Source: JAEUJM01 sp964635055 (GTDB lineage: Bacteria; Actinomycetota; Acidimicrobiia; Acidimicrobiales; DATDAH01). From it: 64,000 bases of DNA. The stretch is from the NCBI GenBank assembly GCA_964635055.1, contig CAZWMT010000001.1, forward strand, positions 220,656 to 284,655, given 5' to 3'. The notes below the pieces were generated by a model. The model was not told where the DNA came from, did no database searches, and saw only the letters and a list, made by a program, of their open reading frames with translations. Shown piece by piece: positions 42,630 to 52,500 of this stretch. Every line of letters starts with the position of its first letter. Position 1 is the first letter of the stretch. The position numbers and the translations under genes were made by a program.

Positions 42630-43367
42630 TCACACCCCGCTGCCGCTCAACAAGAACGCCAGGGCGGATCGGGCTGCCACCGGTGCTGTGGCGTACTCCC
42701 AGACCCTCGCGTCATCGAGCAGGGGACGAGCACTGCGAAGCCAGCTCCGGTCCGACCGGGTGAGCTGCGCGGCCACGACGCGCGGGTCGACGACCAGCCC
42801 ACAGAGGAACGCGAGGTCCTCGGCGTGGCGAACGGAATCCACCAGTGACATCGCCGCGGCCTTGCCGACGATGGCGGCGTGGAGGTCCGGTCGAGGGACC
42901 GCCACCACCCGATCTCCCAACCGCACCGGACAGCGCCGCGGCTGGTCCAGGAGCCGCGTTCCCGCCGGCACCTCGATCGTTCGAGCCGGGGGAATGGTCG
43001 TGAGGTCGGCCCGGGCTCCGATGTGGTCAGGGGCGAGAAGGTCGACCGACAAGCCGCCCCCGGCAAAGCGGTGACCCTCACCACCGGTCGCGATCCCGAC
43101 CAGGGCCAAGCCCTCGGACTCAAGAAACCGAGCGAACCTGGCGGTGCCATCCGGAATCACCCGCACATTGACGAGGGCGTCGGCGTCCGTGGTCTCGCGT
43201 CTCGTCAGCTGACCGTGCTCGAGGCCGAGGAGCAGCACCATCTGACCGCCCACGAGAACCCAGCTACCCGGAAACTGCTCCTCGAGTCGGCCGAGGAAGG
43301 TCCAGAGCTGCGGCACCAGCGCCGCTGACTCGATCGGTCTGCGATCGACGAGCGGGAACGGCTCATG
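42630..43367 (-). pseudogene. Nucleotidyltransferase (AbiEii-like) cut off from its start by IS110
   Basis: The frame codes a nucleotidyltransferase-like protein (GSWVLVGGQMVLLLGLEHG, RRETTDADALVNVRV, LSVDLLAPDHIGA, HAAIVGKAAAMSLVDSVRHAEDLAFLCGL), similar to toxin partners of HTH antitoxins. If the IS is removed with one TA, the minus strand reads GTG ACT GAT TCC CTA CAT GAG, i.e. a start codon at 45155 overlapping the end of the HTH gene and continuing into this frame. The insertion after codon 5 separates the gene from its start. Re-initiation at GTG 43316 or at an ATG inside the IS (43424) remains possible. Confidence 0.75.
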
Positions 43368-43439
43368 TAAGGGACATCGGCACCGTGGATCCACCACGGG
43401 GCTGAGGTCCCAGGGTTGCATGGTCTTCCCGGCTGGTCC

Positions 43440-43640
43440 GGGTGGTGGCGTCGAGAACGGCTCTGGGGGAGTGCCCGTGAGGGTGCTGGCCCCGTACGAC
43501 TGATTGCCACACCTGGCTGGCCACGGATGCCCCGGATGAGGGAAGTGGCTTGATCCTTGGAGGTCGGAGCCGGTTGCAGCACATGAGTGGGAGCCGCGGT
43601 TGGCCGTGGTGCTCCTTGGGACCGTGGCCTGATGCGTGCG
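43440..43640 (+). ncRNA. Candidate IS110 bridge RNA with target and donor guides
   Basis: Within the left end, GAACGGCTC (43455-43463) is identical to the left flank (43356-43364), and GACTGATT (43498-43505) is the complement of the right flank (45146-45153). Both flanking blocks lie 3 nt from the TA core in the rejoined site. Further on, GATCCT (43552-43557) equals the right IS end (45132-45137), and CCTGATG (43628-43634) is close to the complement of the left IS end. The order target loop then donor loop is that of IS621. Extents are approximate. Confidence 0.55.
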
Positions 43641-43689
43641 TCGCCTCTGCGGGCGAGCCGGTGGAACCGACACGACCGAAGGAGACGAC

Positions 43690-45126
43690 ATGACGAGACG
43701 GCTGGTGGGGATCGATCTGGGGATCGCGTCCGCGCACACGGTGCGGGTGCTCGACGAGACCGGCGCTGCGGTGGCCAAGCGCAAGGCGTGGCCGACCGTG
43801 GAGAGCCTGTCGGCGGTGGAGGTCGCGGCGCTGGCCGGTTGCCCGGACGGAACCCGGTTGGAGGTGGTGATGGAACCGACGGGGCCGGCGTGGTTGCCGA
43901 TCGCGGTGTTCTTCTCCGCTCGGGGCCATGTGGTGCACCGCGTGTCGTCGGCCAAGGCCGCTGATCTGCGCCGGTTCTTGTCGCGGCACACCAAGACCAA
44001 CGGGATCGACGCCGACACCCTGGCCCGCCTGCCGCTGGTCGACCCGGCCGGGTTGCGGCCGTTGGTGCTGGCCGGTGAGGAGGCCGCCGCCCTGGACCGC
44101 CGGGTGCGGGCCTGTGACCGGTTGACCCGCCAGGGCGCCGAGCACAAGGTCCGGATCCGTGACCTGGTCCGCCAGGTCATGCCCATGACCCCGCTGGGCG
44201 CGGATCTCGGGGTCGCCGACCTGGCTGTCCTCGAGCGCTACGCGGACCCGAACACCCTGGTCAGAGCCGGTGTCAAGCGGTTGACCACGCTGATCGTGAA
44301 GGCGTCGAACAACCACCAAGGCGCAGACCGGGCCGCTGAGTGGATCACCGCCGCGGAGGCGGCCATCGAGCTCTACGCCGGCCACCCCGCCGTCGCGTTC
44401 GCCGATCTCGCCGCCGAGATCGCCACCGAAGTCCGGCTCCTGCGCGCGGTCGAGGCCGAGCTCGCCGTCCACGCCGCCCAGCGCGAGCACGCCTACCGGT
44501 TCGTCGACCCGGCCGGCCTCGCCCGCAGCCTGCCTGGCGTCGCCGCCATCAGCGGGCCCGTCCTGGTCGCAGCCATCGGCGACCCGGCCCGGTTCCCCAA
44601 CGCCAAAGCGTTCCGGTCCTACACCGGGCTCGCCCCACGGGCATCCGAGACCGGCGACACCGACCGCAAAGGCCAACCCACGTCCAAAGCCGGGTCGTCT
44701 CTGCTGCGCACCACCCTGGTCCGCGCCGCCGACCACGCCCGCAAGCAAGACCCCCAGCTCGCCCGCACCTACTACCTGCAGATGGTCGAGCGCGGCAAGG
44801 ATCACCTCGGCGCGCTCTGCGTCGTGGCCGCCAACCTCGCCGAACGGTTCTGGGCGGTCATGAACCGCCAGATGCCCTACCTCATCTGCGACAACGACGG
44901 CCGCCCCGTCACCGCCGACGAGGCCAAGGCCATCATCGCCCAGCACTGGACCGTGCCCGCCGAGGTCCGCGCCCGCCGGCGCAGCAAGAAGGCGGGGAAG
45001 GCCCCCCAGCAAGTGCTCACAGCACAGGCCAAGCCGAACGCTCAACGCGCCGGCACACGGGGCGACCTTCCCCGCCCAGCATCGTCCACGCCCCCGATCG
45101 ATCACGTCAACCGCCGAACCGCTTGA
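43690..45126 (+). CDS. IS110-family DEDD transposase/recombinase
   Basis: A 478-residue recombinase. The N-terminal RuvC-like DEDD domain shows VGIDLGIASAHTVRVLD, EVVMEPTGPAWLPIA and KTNGIDADTLARLP. The C-terminal Tnp20 domain shows SLPGVAAISGPVLVAAIGDP followed by FRSYTGLAPRASETG, including the nucleophilic Ser region. It should use a bridge RNA to join IS ends to a target without making staggered duplications. AAGGAG lies 6 nt before ATG 43690. The last about 70 residues are a basic, probably disordered tail. The antisense strand is also open over most of its length, a GC-bias artefact. Confidence 0.92.
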   Translation: MTRRLVGIDLGIASAHTVRVLDETGAAVAKRKAWPTVESLSAVEVAALAGCPDGTRLEVVMEPTGPAWLPIAVFFSARGHVVHRVSSAKAADLRRFLSRHTKTNGIDADTLARLPLVDPAGLRPLVLAGEEAAALDRRVRACDRLTRQGAEHKVRIRDLVRQVMPMTPLGADLGVADLAVLERYADPNTLVRAGVKRLTTLIVKASNNHQGADRAAEWITAAEAAIELYAGHPAVAFADLAAEIATEVRLLRAVEAELAVHAAQREHAYRFVDPAGLARSLPGVAAISGPVLVAAIGDPARFPNAKAFRSYTGLAPRASETGDTDRKGQPTSKAGSSLLRTTLVRAADHARKQDPQLARTYYLQMVERGKDHLGALCVVAANLAERFWAVMNRQMPYLICDNDGRPVTADEAKAIIAQHWTVPAEVRARRRSKKAGKAPQQVLTAQAKPNAQRAGTRGDLPRPASSTPPIDHVNRRTA

Positions 45127-45147
45127 CAACCGATCCTCCATAGGGAA

Positions 45148-45813
45148 TCAGTCACGGACGTCGGCCAAGATCTCACGCGCCGCCCGAACGGCTCGCTCGT
45201 CGTCCGGGTGATCCATCAGGTCGGCGGCCACGACGGCCGGCCACGCCCGACGCTCGCCTGCTGCGAAAGGCCACGGACCTCGCACCACCCGCACGATGAG
45301 GTTGGGCTGCTCAGCGTCGACATCGGGCACGAAGTCGCGCTCGAGGGCGGCCACGACTTCAGCATCGACGTAGACCTCGGCCGGCCCGCTCGATCGCAGC
45401 ACCCCGCTGGCCTCCGCCCCGCTGAGCACCACCCCACGTTCGCCCACCAGGTCCTCGACCATCGACGGGTGTACGAACCACCGGCGCACCTCCGCCCGGC
45501 GACCGAGCTGGTGATGCAGATCTGCGAGACCTCGTCGATCGAGCACCTCTCGCAATTGATGGCGCGCGTAGGCCGGAACCCAATCAGGCTCTCGACCGTC
45601 CGCCAACGCCAAGAGCGCCCAGGCCCTCGCCGCCGAGAACGGACGCCCCGCCCTGCGCACGCGGCTCGCCCGCCGTTGCAGGCTCGCCCCGTCGACCATC
45701 CAGCGCCCCGAGATCCTGTGCGCGGAGAGATCGCCGGCGTAGATCAGCTGGCGAACACGTTCCGCGCTGACGCCGAGCACCGCTGCCGCGTCTGGCACCC
45801 CGAGCATGTCCAC
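45148..45813 (-). CDS. HTH (excisionase-like) antitoxin/regulator of the nucleotidyltransferase operon
   Basis: A 221-residue protein. The N-terminus is an excisionase/MerR-like winged helix (GVPDAAAVLGVSAERVRQLI then YAGDLSAHRISGRWMVD). The remaining 160 residues are an uncharacterised domain (FVHPSMVEDLVGERGVVLSG, VYVDAEVVAALERDFV). Start GTG 45813 has TAGGAT 6 nt upstream. Its last codons overlapped the start of the nucleotidyltransferase gene before IS110 inserted. It probably binds the palindrome in its own promoter and neutralises the partner toxin. Confidence 0.7.
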   Translation of the reverse strand: MDMLGVPDAAAVLGVSAERVRQLIYAGDLSAHRISGRWMVDGASLQRRASRVRRAGRPFSAARAWALLALADGREPDWVPAYARHQLREVLDRRGLADLHHQLGRRAEVRRWFVHPSMVEDLVGERGVVLSGAEASGVLRSSGPAEVYVDAEVVAALERDFVPDVDAEQPNLIVRVVRGPWPFAAGERRAWPAVVAADLMDHPDDERAVRAAREILADVRD

Positions 45814-45819
45814 GAAACA

Positions 45820-45836
45820 ATCCTACCGTCAACGGA
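45820..45836 (-). promoter_or_regulatory. Promoter and operator of the HTH gene
   Basis: -10 TAGGAT (45820-45825) with 6 nt to GTG 45813. Immediately upstream is the imperfect palindrome TTCCGT-TG-ACGGTA (45823-45836 on plus), overlapping the -10; typical of autoregulated antitoxins. Confidence 0.5.
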
Positions 45837-45952
45837 AGTATTAGTCGAGTCGACATTCGGCTCGTTGCGGCCGCATGGTTCCGCTTCGCCGAGACCGCCT
45901 GCCGTCACTACGTCGCCCGAGAACACAAAGCGTCACGAGGTCACGAAATAGA

Positions 45953-45980
45953 CTACTGATTAGTAGCGAAATGGTAAGGT
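45953..45980 (+). promoter_or_regulatory. Promoter and inverted repeat before the DUF4143 ATPase
   Basis: CTACT-GATT-AGTAG (45953-45966) is an inverted repeat just upstream of a -10 TAAGGT (45975-45980), which is 6 nt before ATG 45987. The region is AT-richer than its surroundings. Confidence 0.55.
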
Positions 45981-45986
45981 AGATGG

Positions 45987-47264
45987 ATGCGAAGTGGCTA
46001 TCTGCCAAGGGTCGTGGACGCTGAGCTCGACGATCTGCTCGCCGGCCTCGCAGCCGTTGCGGTCGATGGCGCGAAGGGGGTGGGCAAGACCATCACCGCT
46101 CGCCAGCGGGCCGGAACCGTCCACGAGCTCGACCGGCCCGGGCTCCTCCGGGTCTTGGGTGCCGATCCGCACCGCGTGCTCGAGGGCGAGACCCCTGTCC
46201 TGATCGACGAGTGGCAGCGCCTCCCCGAGTCGTGGGACCTCGTCCGCAGAGCCGTCGATGACGATCCACGTCCCGGCCGGTTCCTGCTCACCGGGTCGGC
46301 GTCGCCGGCCGGCGCGGGCACCCATTCCGGCGCCGGTCGGATCGTGCGGGTCCGGATGCGGCCGTTCACGCTCTCCGAACGCGGCGTCGAGCAACCCACG
46401 GTCAGCCTGAGCACGCTCATTGCGGGCGGGCATTCTCTGCTTCAGGGCTCGACCGCAGTCGGCCTGGAGACGTACGTCTCCGAGATCTGCCGATCGGGCC
46501 TTCCCGGCCTCCGACCGTTGAGCGACCGTGCCCTTCGCAGTCAGCTCGACGGGTACCTCGAGCGGATCGTCGACCGCGACTTCCCGGAGTTGGATCGCCC
46601 CATCCGCAATCCAGTGGCACTGCGGCGTTGGATGGCGGCCTACGGCGCGGCCACCGGCACCACCGCCTCCTACGAGGCCATCCGGGACGCGGCGACACCA
46701 GGAGAGGCGGACAAACCGGCGAAGGCGACCGTGCAGGCCTACCGGGACACGCTCGAACGCCTCTGGGTGATCGACGCCGTGCCGGCGTGGAGCCCGTCGC
46801 GCAGCCACCTCAACAGACTCGGATCGGCCCCCCGTCACCATCTGGTGGATCCTGCACTGGCAGCGCGCCTGGTCGGGATGGACGCCGGGGCGCTGCTCGA
46901 CGCCCAAGCGGTCGGGCCGCCAGCACCAGGAGACGGAGCGTTCCTCGGCCAACTGTTCGAGTCGTTGGTCACCCTCGACGTTCGGGTCTACGCCCAGCAC
47001 GCGGAGGCCCGGGTTGGGCACCTGCGCACCCACCGCGGCGAGCGCGAGGTCGACCTGATCGTGGAGCGGGCTGATCACCGGGTGGTGGCCATCGAGGTGA
47101 AGCTCGCCCACGCCGTCACCGACCGTGACGTCCGCCACCTTCGTTGGTTGCGCGACCAGATCGGCGACCAGTTGCTCGACGCGATCATCGTCACGACGGG
47201 AACCGACGCGTACCGCCGAGCCGACGGGATCGGCGTGGTCCCGGCGGCGCTCCTCGGGCCCTGA
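45987..47264 (+). CDS. AAA_14/DUF4143 ATPase
   Basis: A 425-residue protein with a P-loop VAVDGAKGVGKTITARQRAG near residue 29-35, Walker B GETPVLIDEWQRLPESWDLV near 70, FLLTGSASP sensor near 98, and the C-terminal DUF4143 domain ending GEREVDLIVERADHRVVAIE, which has the E-x-D...E-x-K pattern of a PD-(D/E)XK-like fold. These ATPases are abundant in mobile and defence regions; their substrates are mostly unknown. Start ATG 45987 follows a TAAGGT -10 by 6 nt. A decayed relative lies at 38627-38893. About 170 bp after the stop contain no gene. Confidence 0.85.
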   Translation: MRSGYLPRVVDAELDDLLAGLAAVAVDGAKGVGKTITARQRAGTVHELDRPGLLRVLGADPHRVLEGETPVLIDEWQRLPESWDLVRRAVDDDPRPGRFLLTGSASPAGAGTHSGAGRIVRVRMRPFTLSERGVEQPTVSLSTLIAGGHSLLQGSTAVGLETYVSEICRSGLPGLRPLSDRALRSQLDGYLERIVDRDFPELDRPIRNPVALRRWMAAYGAATGTTASYEAIRDAATPGEADKPAKATVQAYRDTLERLWVIDAVPAWSPSRSHLNRLGSAPRHHLVDPALAARLVGMDAGALLDAQAVGPPAPGDGAFLGQLFESLVTLDVRVYAQHAEARVGHLRTHRGEREVDLIVERADHRVVAIEVKLAHAVTDRDVRHLRWLRDQIGDQLLDAIIVTTGTDAYRRADGIGVVPAALLGP

Positions 47265-47437
47265 CAGCGGTCCGTGTCCCGTTCAGGCAGAGCGAGGGTT
47301 CGCCTTGGACCCCGACGTGGTGGTCGCGCAGTGATCGGGAAGGCCATCCTCACCACCGCAGGTGGGACCGGGTGTGCGCTGTCCCGCGCCGGAGCCACCA
47401 TCGAACCCAGCAACTGCGCCATCTCGGCGCACCGGCC

Positions 47438-47782
47438 CTAGGAAGGCCGAGACCGCGGATGCGGAGAAGATGCGAAGGACGGAGGCGTGTCGGTGCCGTA
47501 GACGACCCGCTGCAGTAGTGTGGCGACCGCCAAGGCATGGAGGCCTTCACGACTGGGCAGCGGCTCGCTGGGATCAGCGCTGCACGCGTCGGCGTACTCA
47601 CGGAGCAACTCCGCTTCGACCCGCATCACCGCACGGGTGAAAGGCTCGCGCAACGCCGGGGGCACATCGATGCGAAAGCGCACCATCTTGCCGGTGACCT
47701 CCGGCCTGACGTACTTCTCGGCCCGCTCGAGTACGGCGAGTGACTCCCCCGCCACGGTCTTGTTCGGCTTGGTCGTGTCCAT
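47438..47782 (-). CDS. Hypothetical helical protein
   Basis: A 114-residue protein: TVAGESLAVLERAEKYVRPE, then MVRFRIDVPPALREPFTRAVMRVEAELLREYADA and REGLHALAVATLLQRVVYGT, all amphipathic helices, with a Pro/Ser-rich end. It is not recognised. Start ATG 47782 is supported by TACGTT exactly 6 nt upstream. It is transcribed in the same direction as the pentapeptide-repeat gene but is separated from it by a strong hairpin, so it probably has its own promoter. Confidence 0.6.
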   Translation of the reverse strand: MDTTKPNKTVAGESLAVLERAEKYVRPEVTGKMVRFRIDVPPALREPFTRAVMRVEAELLREYADACSADPSEPLPSREGLHALAVATLLQRVVYGTDTPPSFASSPHPRSRPS

Positions 47783-47788
47783 GCTCCG

Positions 47789-47794
47789 AACGTA
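47789..47794 (-). promoter_or_regulatory. -10 element TACGTT
   Basis: Minus-strand TACGTT, 6 nt before ATG 47782; leaderless. Confidence 0.55.
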
Positions 47795-47862
47795 CGCAGC
47801 AGGTCTGACACCGAACGTGTCCCACAGCGGCGGGTCGACCGGATGGGCTGAGCCTGAGGACG

Positions 47863-47895
47863 GCTCGCCGGTCGGCCCGAGGCCGACCGGCGAGC
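47863..47895 (-). terminator. 15-bp perfect hairpin with 3-nt loop
   Basis: GCTCGCCGGTCGGCC (47863-47877), loop CGA, and the exact complement (47881-47895). It sits 144 bp after the end of the pentapeptide-repeat gene (minus). No T-run follows, so it is terminator-like rather than a canonical intrinsic terminator. Confidence 0.55.
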
Positions 47896-48038
47896 GCGGC
47901 GCCCAGGCCGCCGCATGCCCGCCTGACACCCACTCATCGAGACCCGCAGGCGCTGGTTTCGCGCTCGGAGTCGAACGGCGTCCATCGCCTCTGGGCGCCG
48001 CCCCGGCGACCAGGACGACGCACCAGCCCGAACGAGGA

Positions 48039-48890
48039 TCAGGAACCACCCTCGTCGCGTTGATCGCCGCGAAGGAGCAACGCCCGTCGCTCGAGCCACT
48101 CTGCGAGACCGATGCCCGGCGTCCAGGCGTGCGACGGTTCGGTCAGCATCGAGCGCTCGACCCCTTCCGGCAACAGCGTCGTGTCGTCCATAACGGCGTG
48201 GCGAACCCCGTCGGGGTCGAGCGTCGCCCTCCGCAGATCCGTCCCGCGTAGGTCGAGCTGCTCAAGGTTCGCGCCGGTCAGATCGGCGCCGTCGACGATC
48301 GTGCCCCTCATGGTCGAGTAGCGCAGATCGGCATCCCGAAGCACCGCACCCGTGAGATCGGTGCCTGCGAAGCCACAGTCCAGCAACACCGCCCCTTCGA
48401 GCACGGCATCTCGCAGATCGGCCGCCGCGAAGGTCGAGCCGCCAAGGTCGGCGCCGCTGGCGTTCACCCTCGTCATCTGGGCCGACCGGAGGTCGGCGAA
48501 CAGCAGCGTGGCCCCACGTAGGTCGGCATCGACGAACCGAGCGGCGATGAGGCGTTTGTTGGGGAGGTACTGGTCCCGCAGGTCGGCACCGGTCAGGTCG
48601 ATGCCCTCCAGCGCCTCGGTGATTGCCAACTGGAGCAACAGGCTCGACCGAGCCGCCCGAGCATCGGCGGCGCTCGCCATGAGCGACTCGACGACCACGA
48701 ACACCAGCCCCACGGTGGCGCCCGACACCAGCGCCAGTCCGAGGTCGTACGGAGGATGGGCGTCGTTGGGCCCGGCGGCGAGCAACGCAGCGCCGACGGC
48801 CGTTGCCACCGCGACGAGAAGCCCGACACGCCAGCGACGCCGACTCCCGACAACGGGTCCGAGCGCTGCGCCCGGCCGATCTGCGCTCAT
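48039..48890 (-). CDS. Membrane-anchored pentapeptide-repeat protein
   Basis: A 283-residue protein. Two transmembrane helices lie at about residues 22-39 (VGLLVAVATAVGAALLAAG) and 49-66 (LGLALVSGATVGLVFVVVES). From about 92 a right-handed quadrilateral beta-helix is coded by A(D/N)LXX repeats: LTGADLRDQYL, FVDADLRGATLLFADLRSAQ, ASGADLGGSTFAAADLRDAV, LTGAVLRDADLRYSTM, GADLTGANLEQLDLRGTDLR. Similar proteins with KAP NTPase or defence partners occur in bacteria, but its role is unknown. GGAGGAGG stands 5 nt before ATG 48890. It is divergent from the EVE/PUA-like gene. Confidence 0.85.
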   Translation of the reverse strand: MSADRPGAALGPVVGSRRRWRVGLLVAVATAVGAALLAAGPNDAHPPYDLGLALVSGATVGLVFVVVESLMASAADARAARSSLLLQLAITEALEGIDLTGADLRDQYLPNKRLIAARFVDADLRGATLLFADLRSAQMTRVNASGADLGGSTFAAADLRDAVLEGAVLLDCGFAGTDLTGAVLRDADLRYSTMRGTIVDGADLTGANLEQLDLRGTDLRRATLDPDGVRHAVMDDTTLLPEGVERSMLTEPSHAWTPGIGLAEWLERRALLLRGDQRDEGGS

Positions 48891-48990
48891 CCACCTCCTC
48901 CGCGGGCGACCGTAGCGAGCGAGACGGGGCCTCAAGCGGATAGGGGGCGCCTCGCGGCGCCGCCGCCTGGAAGCGCCTACCCTCTCGCAA

Positions 48991-49422
48991 ATGGCGAAGA
49001 CCGTGCCTCCGGTGGTTTGGGTGTATCAACTGTCGACGGGCGACTGGGACTGGGACCAGAACTCCTATCGCCTCGAGGTGGCCGAGGGTGAGCGAGTGTC
49101 GTGGCCCGTCGGCAAGAAACAGACGAAGCGGGAACCTCAGGCCGGTGAGCGGTTGGTGTGTTGGTGGACGAAGACCAACTCGTTTGAGCACGGCGTCATG
49201 GGCTGGGGAGTCCTCGACGGCCAGACGTTTGGCGCTGGCCTCCGGTGGCACCCGTACCCACCATCGAACCGTTGGGCCATGAGACCGCTCTTGTCTGACG
49301 AACTCGAGGCCGTCATCGACAAGATTCGTGGGCGCATGCGCCAGGCGACGCTCTTCGCCGCCGAGGGAGATCTCGCCGTCGAACTGCTCGACGCCATTCG
49401 GGACGCTGACCGCAGCTTGTAG
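48991..49422 (+). CDS. EVE/PUA-like domain protein
   Basis: A 143-residue protein: VVWVYQLSTGDWDWDQNSYR, GERVSWPVGKKQTKREPQAG, ERLVCWWTKTNSFEHGVMGW and GVLDGQ. The arrangement (aromatic first strand, a binding loop, then W...G-x-x-G-W-G-x-V) resembles the EVE/PUA-like fold that reads modified bases in DNA or RNA and is often next to restriction or defence genes. The resemblance is by eye and weak. TACCCT lies 7 nt before ATG 48991. It stands 105 bp upstream of the large two-gene helicase system and runs the same way, so it may be its sensor. Confidence 0.5.
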   Translation: MAKTVPPVVWVYQLSTGDWDWDQNSYRLEVAEGERVSWPVGKKQTKREPQAGERLVCWWTKTNSFEHGVMGWGVLDGQTFGAGLRWHPYPPSNRWAMRPLLSDELEAVIDKIRGRMRQATLFAAEGDLAVELLDAIRDADRSL

Positions 49423-49526
49423 CCAGAACTGAGCGCCGTCTGGTCGCCCTGTCACATCTGCCTCCGATAGGAGAGTCGATGTAGTCGAAGCGCACGGGGC
49501 GCAGGTGGGGACTGGAGGGGGGAATA

Positions 49527-52500
49527 GTGGAGATCGCGGCGACTGAGGAGTCAACGGACCCACTGAGGGTCGAACGCGACCTGCGCATGCGCCTCGCGGG
49601 CCGTCGTCTCATCGCAGAGATCGGCATCGACCCTGCCCTCTACCGCACCACCACCCGGGCCCTGAAGAAGGTGATGTCCAACTCCCTGGATGCCTATGCC
49701 GAGCGCCTCGCGAACACGTATCCCGCCCTGACGGCGACCTACCTCGTTGCTCACGGCGTCTATCAGTACAGCGCTGGCGACTACTGGTCGGGCCAAGCCG
49801 TCCATCAGATGAACCGTGACCTCGGCGGCCCAGCGTTCGAGAAGGCCGTGCGAAATCTCGGCCTCGAGACGTTCACCAACCTCCTCGGCTCCGAGAAGGC
49901 ACTGCGATTCATCACCCCGATCCTGGCTCATGGCGGCATCCCCAAGTACTGCTTGGACGACTTCTTCGGGCTGCTTCTCAAGGACCTCGGCGAAGGTTCC
50001 GCCGATGCAAATGACCTGTTGACGGTGTGGCGCACCCGCAAAACCCGCTTCCAGAACATCGACCGCCCCGTGCAGCGCTTTCTGCTCCACGGCGGCGAGT
50101 TGGCTGTCGACCTCATCGACCGGTGCATCGACCTGGTGCGCGAGCACAGCCGCAGCGGCACCGTCATGTCCGCAGAGGACGCCGGCCTCCCCTCGTACGT
50201 CGTCCGGGCCTTCGCTCGCCGCGAGGACAAGACACCGAAGGGCAGGAGCCGACCGGCTACCACGTCTGGCCGACCCACCATCAGCCTCGACCCGTGGACC
50301 GCGCAGGGCCCCCAGCTGACGTTGCCCGCTGTCGATCGGTCGCTCCAGCACGCCGCCTGGCACGTCCAGGCCGATCAACGGAGCCGCGTGACGGCTGGAC
50401 CGCAGACGGTCCAGATCCCCCTCAACCCCGCGCCGGCTTGGGGGGTCGAACTCGCCAGCCTCGACAAGGGAGTGCTCCGCCAGACCTCTTTCGAGGGCCT
50501 CGACCCCCTTCCCGCCCTCTTCTTCGACCCGGACACTGGGCGCCTCATGTCCGCGGCCAGCGGGCTCCGCCTGAGGTCGGTGTGGGTCCTGGCTCCCGAC
50601 GAAACCCGCTACGAAGCCCGCGACCGGGCTGATTCGAGTGTGGCCTTGGTCGAGCCCGAGCTCCTGCCGGAACCCACTGGTTCATGGTCCGGCTACACCG
50701 TTCGTTGCTTCGACTTGGCCGGCATCAGCAGCCTGCAGGTCACACCACCCGGTGCTGATGCGCCACACACGGTCCGCATGCTCGCGGTTGGCGAACGACC
50801 CGACCTCGTCGACGACCCCCTTTCCGGTGTGACCACCGCGGCGGGCCTGGCCGTCTTTCCGGCCACACCCTCGGTCCACCTCCCCGACGCGGCCCTCGAT
50901 CATCTCGATCAATGGCGGCTGCGCATCTCGGTGCGCGACGGCGACGGCACGGCTCCTGTCAGCGTCGGCGCCGACGGCGTCACCGACGAGCACGGCGTCA
51001 TCGCGCTCGACGACCTCCTGCCCGGCAACACCCTCACGGCCGTCGACCTTGTCGTACAGGGTCCGTTGGGCTCGGACCTCCGCACCAGCTTCGCCGTCGT
51101 GGTGGGCCTACAGGTGAACCGCCCCGACCGTCTCCTGTTCCCGGGCGACAAGACCTCGGGGGTAACGGTCCGCACCGGTCCAGACCATCTGGTCAACGGT
51201 GAGCGCGGCGAGGACGGTCTACGGCTCGACGTCCCGGACCTCGGTGACGAGATCGAGCTCGACATCACGGCGGGATCAACCTCGATCGAACTCCTGGTCA
51301 GGGTCCCCCGCGTCCAGTGGGGTTTGTCGATGATCGATGATCCGGTCACCCAGATCGGCACCGAGGTCGTCGCTGTGCGGGCCGACGATGTCATTGATGG
51401 CCACGTGAGCGCGCTGGTCGTGCACACCGGCGATGGCGGCCACGAGTTGACGCTCGCCCTGCACGGTCGCGACAACACGCCGCTGCAGAAGAGCGACACC
51501 TACACCGCCTCGGGCCGGGAGGGACGGTGGGTCTTCGACCTCGCCCGATTCCGTGACACCGTGAAGACGAGCGCCGACTCGACCCTCGACTTCGTCCTCT
51601 TCATCGGGATGCGGCCAGTCACCGTCGCCCGCCTCCGGGCGTCGCTGGCCATCGGTGACGTCACCGCCACCTCGCGCTGCGTGGAGGGCTTCACCTCGAT
51701 CCGGCTCGACTACGACGAACCCCGAGCGGTCAAGGACCGGGTGCTGCGCCTCTGGTCGCGTGATCGCCCCTGGGATGAACCGGTTGGGGCCCCCATCCCC
51801 GACGGGCAGCTCGGCTTCGCCGAGATCTCGGGCTACGACTCGATCCCCCCGGGCGAGTACCGGGCCGAGCTGGCCATCGATGACGGCTGGGGCAGCCCGA
51901 AACGCCCGTCTCGCGGCGCGCCCCACACGGCGGAGATCACTGTCGGAACCCACCTCGACCGCCAGGACTATCTGAACGCGCTCAACCCTGACGACCCCGC
52001 TGCGGTGCTCGAAGTGGCCGCGTCCACCGGCTGGATCGCCCGTCACCTCGACGAAGCCGAGCTCGCCAAGGTCGGCCCGCTGGCGCTGACCGCCGCACTT
52101 CACGCCATCACCGATGATCGAGGTCACGACCTCAGCTCGCCGCGGTTCTCGGCCATCGGCAGTCTCCTGACTGCCGACGAGACGTGTTTCGCCAAGACCA
52201 TCACCTCTGCCGTCACCGACGGGCGCTGCACACCGACGGAGGCCACACGGGTCGCCCTGGAGTTGGTCGACCGAATCGAGCCACCCGAGCTGCGCACGTC
52301 AATCACCGGCGAGATGCGCGGCTTGTGGCAGACCTGCCCGCTCGCCGCGATCCGTTTCGACCTGACCGCATCACTCAGCGGCGAACAGCAGGCCCGCCTC
52401 GACGAGTTCCTCGGGTGGGCGCCCGACGCCGACGACCCTATCCCCACAGGTGAACCGGTCAACCAGATGTTCGCGGCGATGCCCGCCGAGACGCTCCGGG

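Larger units (their letters stand above)
43368..45142 (+). mobile_element. IS110-family insertion sequence
   Basis: A body of about 1.77 kb (43370-45140) flanked by the dinucleotide TA on both sides (43368-43369 and 45141-45142). Ends were found by restoring the interrupted operon. There are no long terminal inverted repeats, as expected for IS110. The transposase gene is preceded by a 320-bp non-coding left end, the place where the IS110 subgroup encodes its bridge RNA, and followed by only 14 bp. Confidence 0.8.

Noticed and set aside
43363..45141. 592-codon minus-strand open frame opposite the IS110 transposase
   Set aside because: It is antisense to a clear recombinase; its sequence is low-complexity Gly/Arg/Val of the kind made by GC-rich mirror frames.
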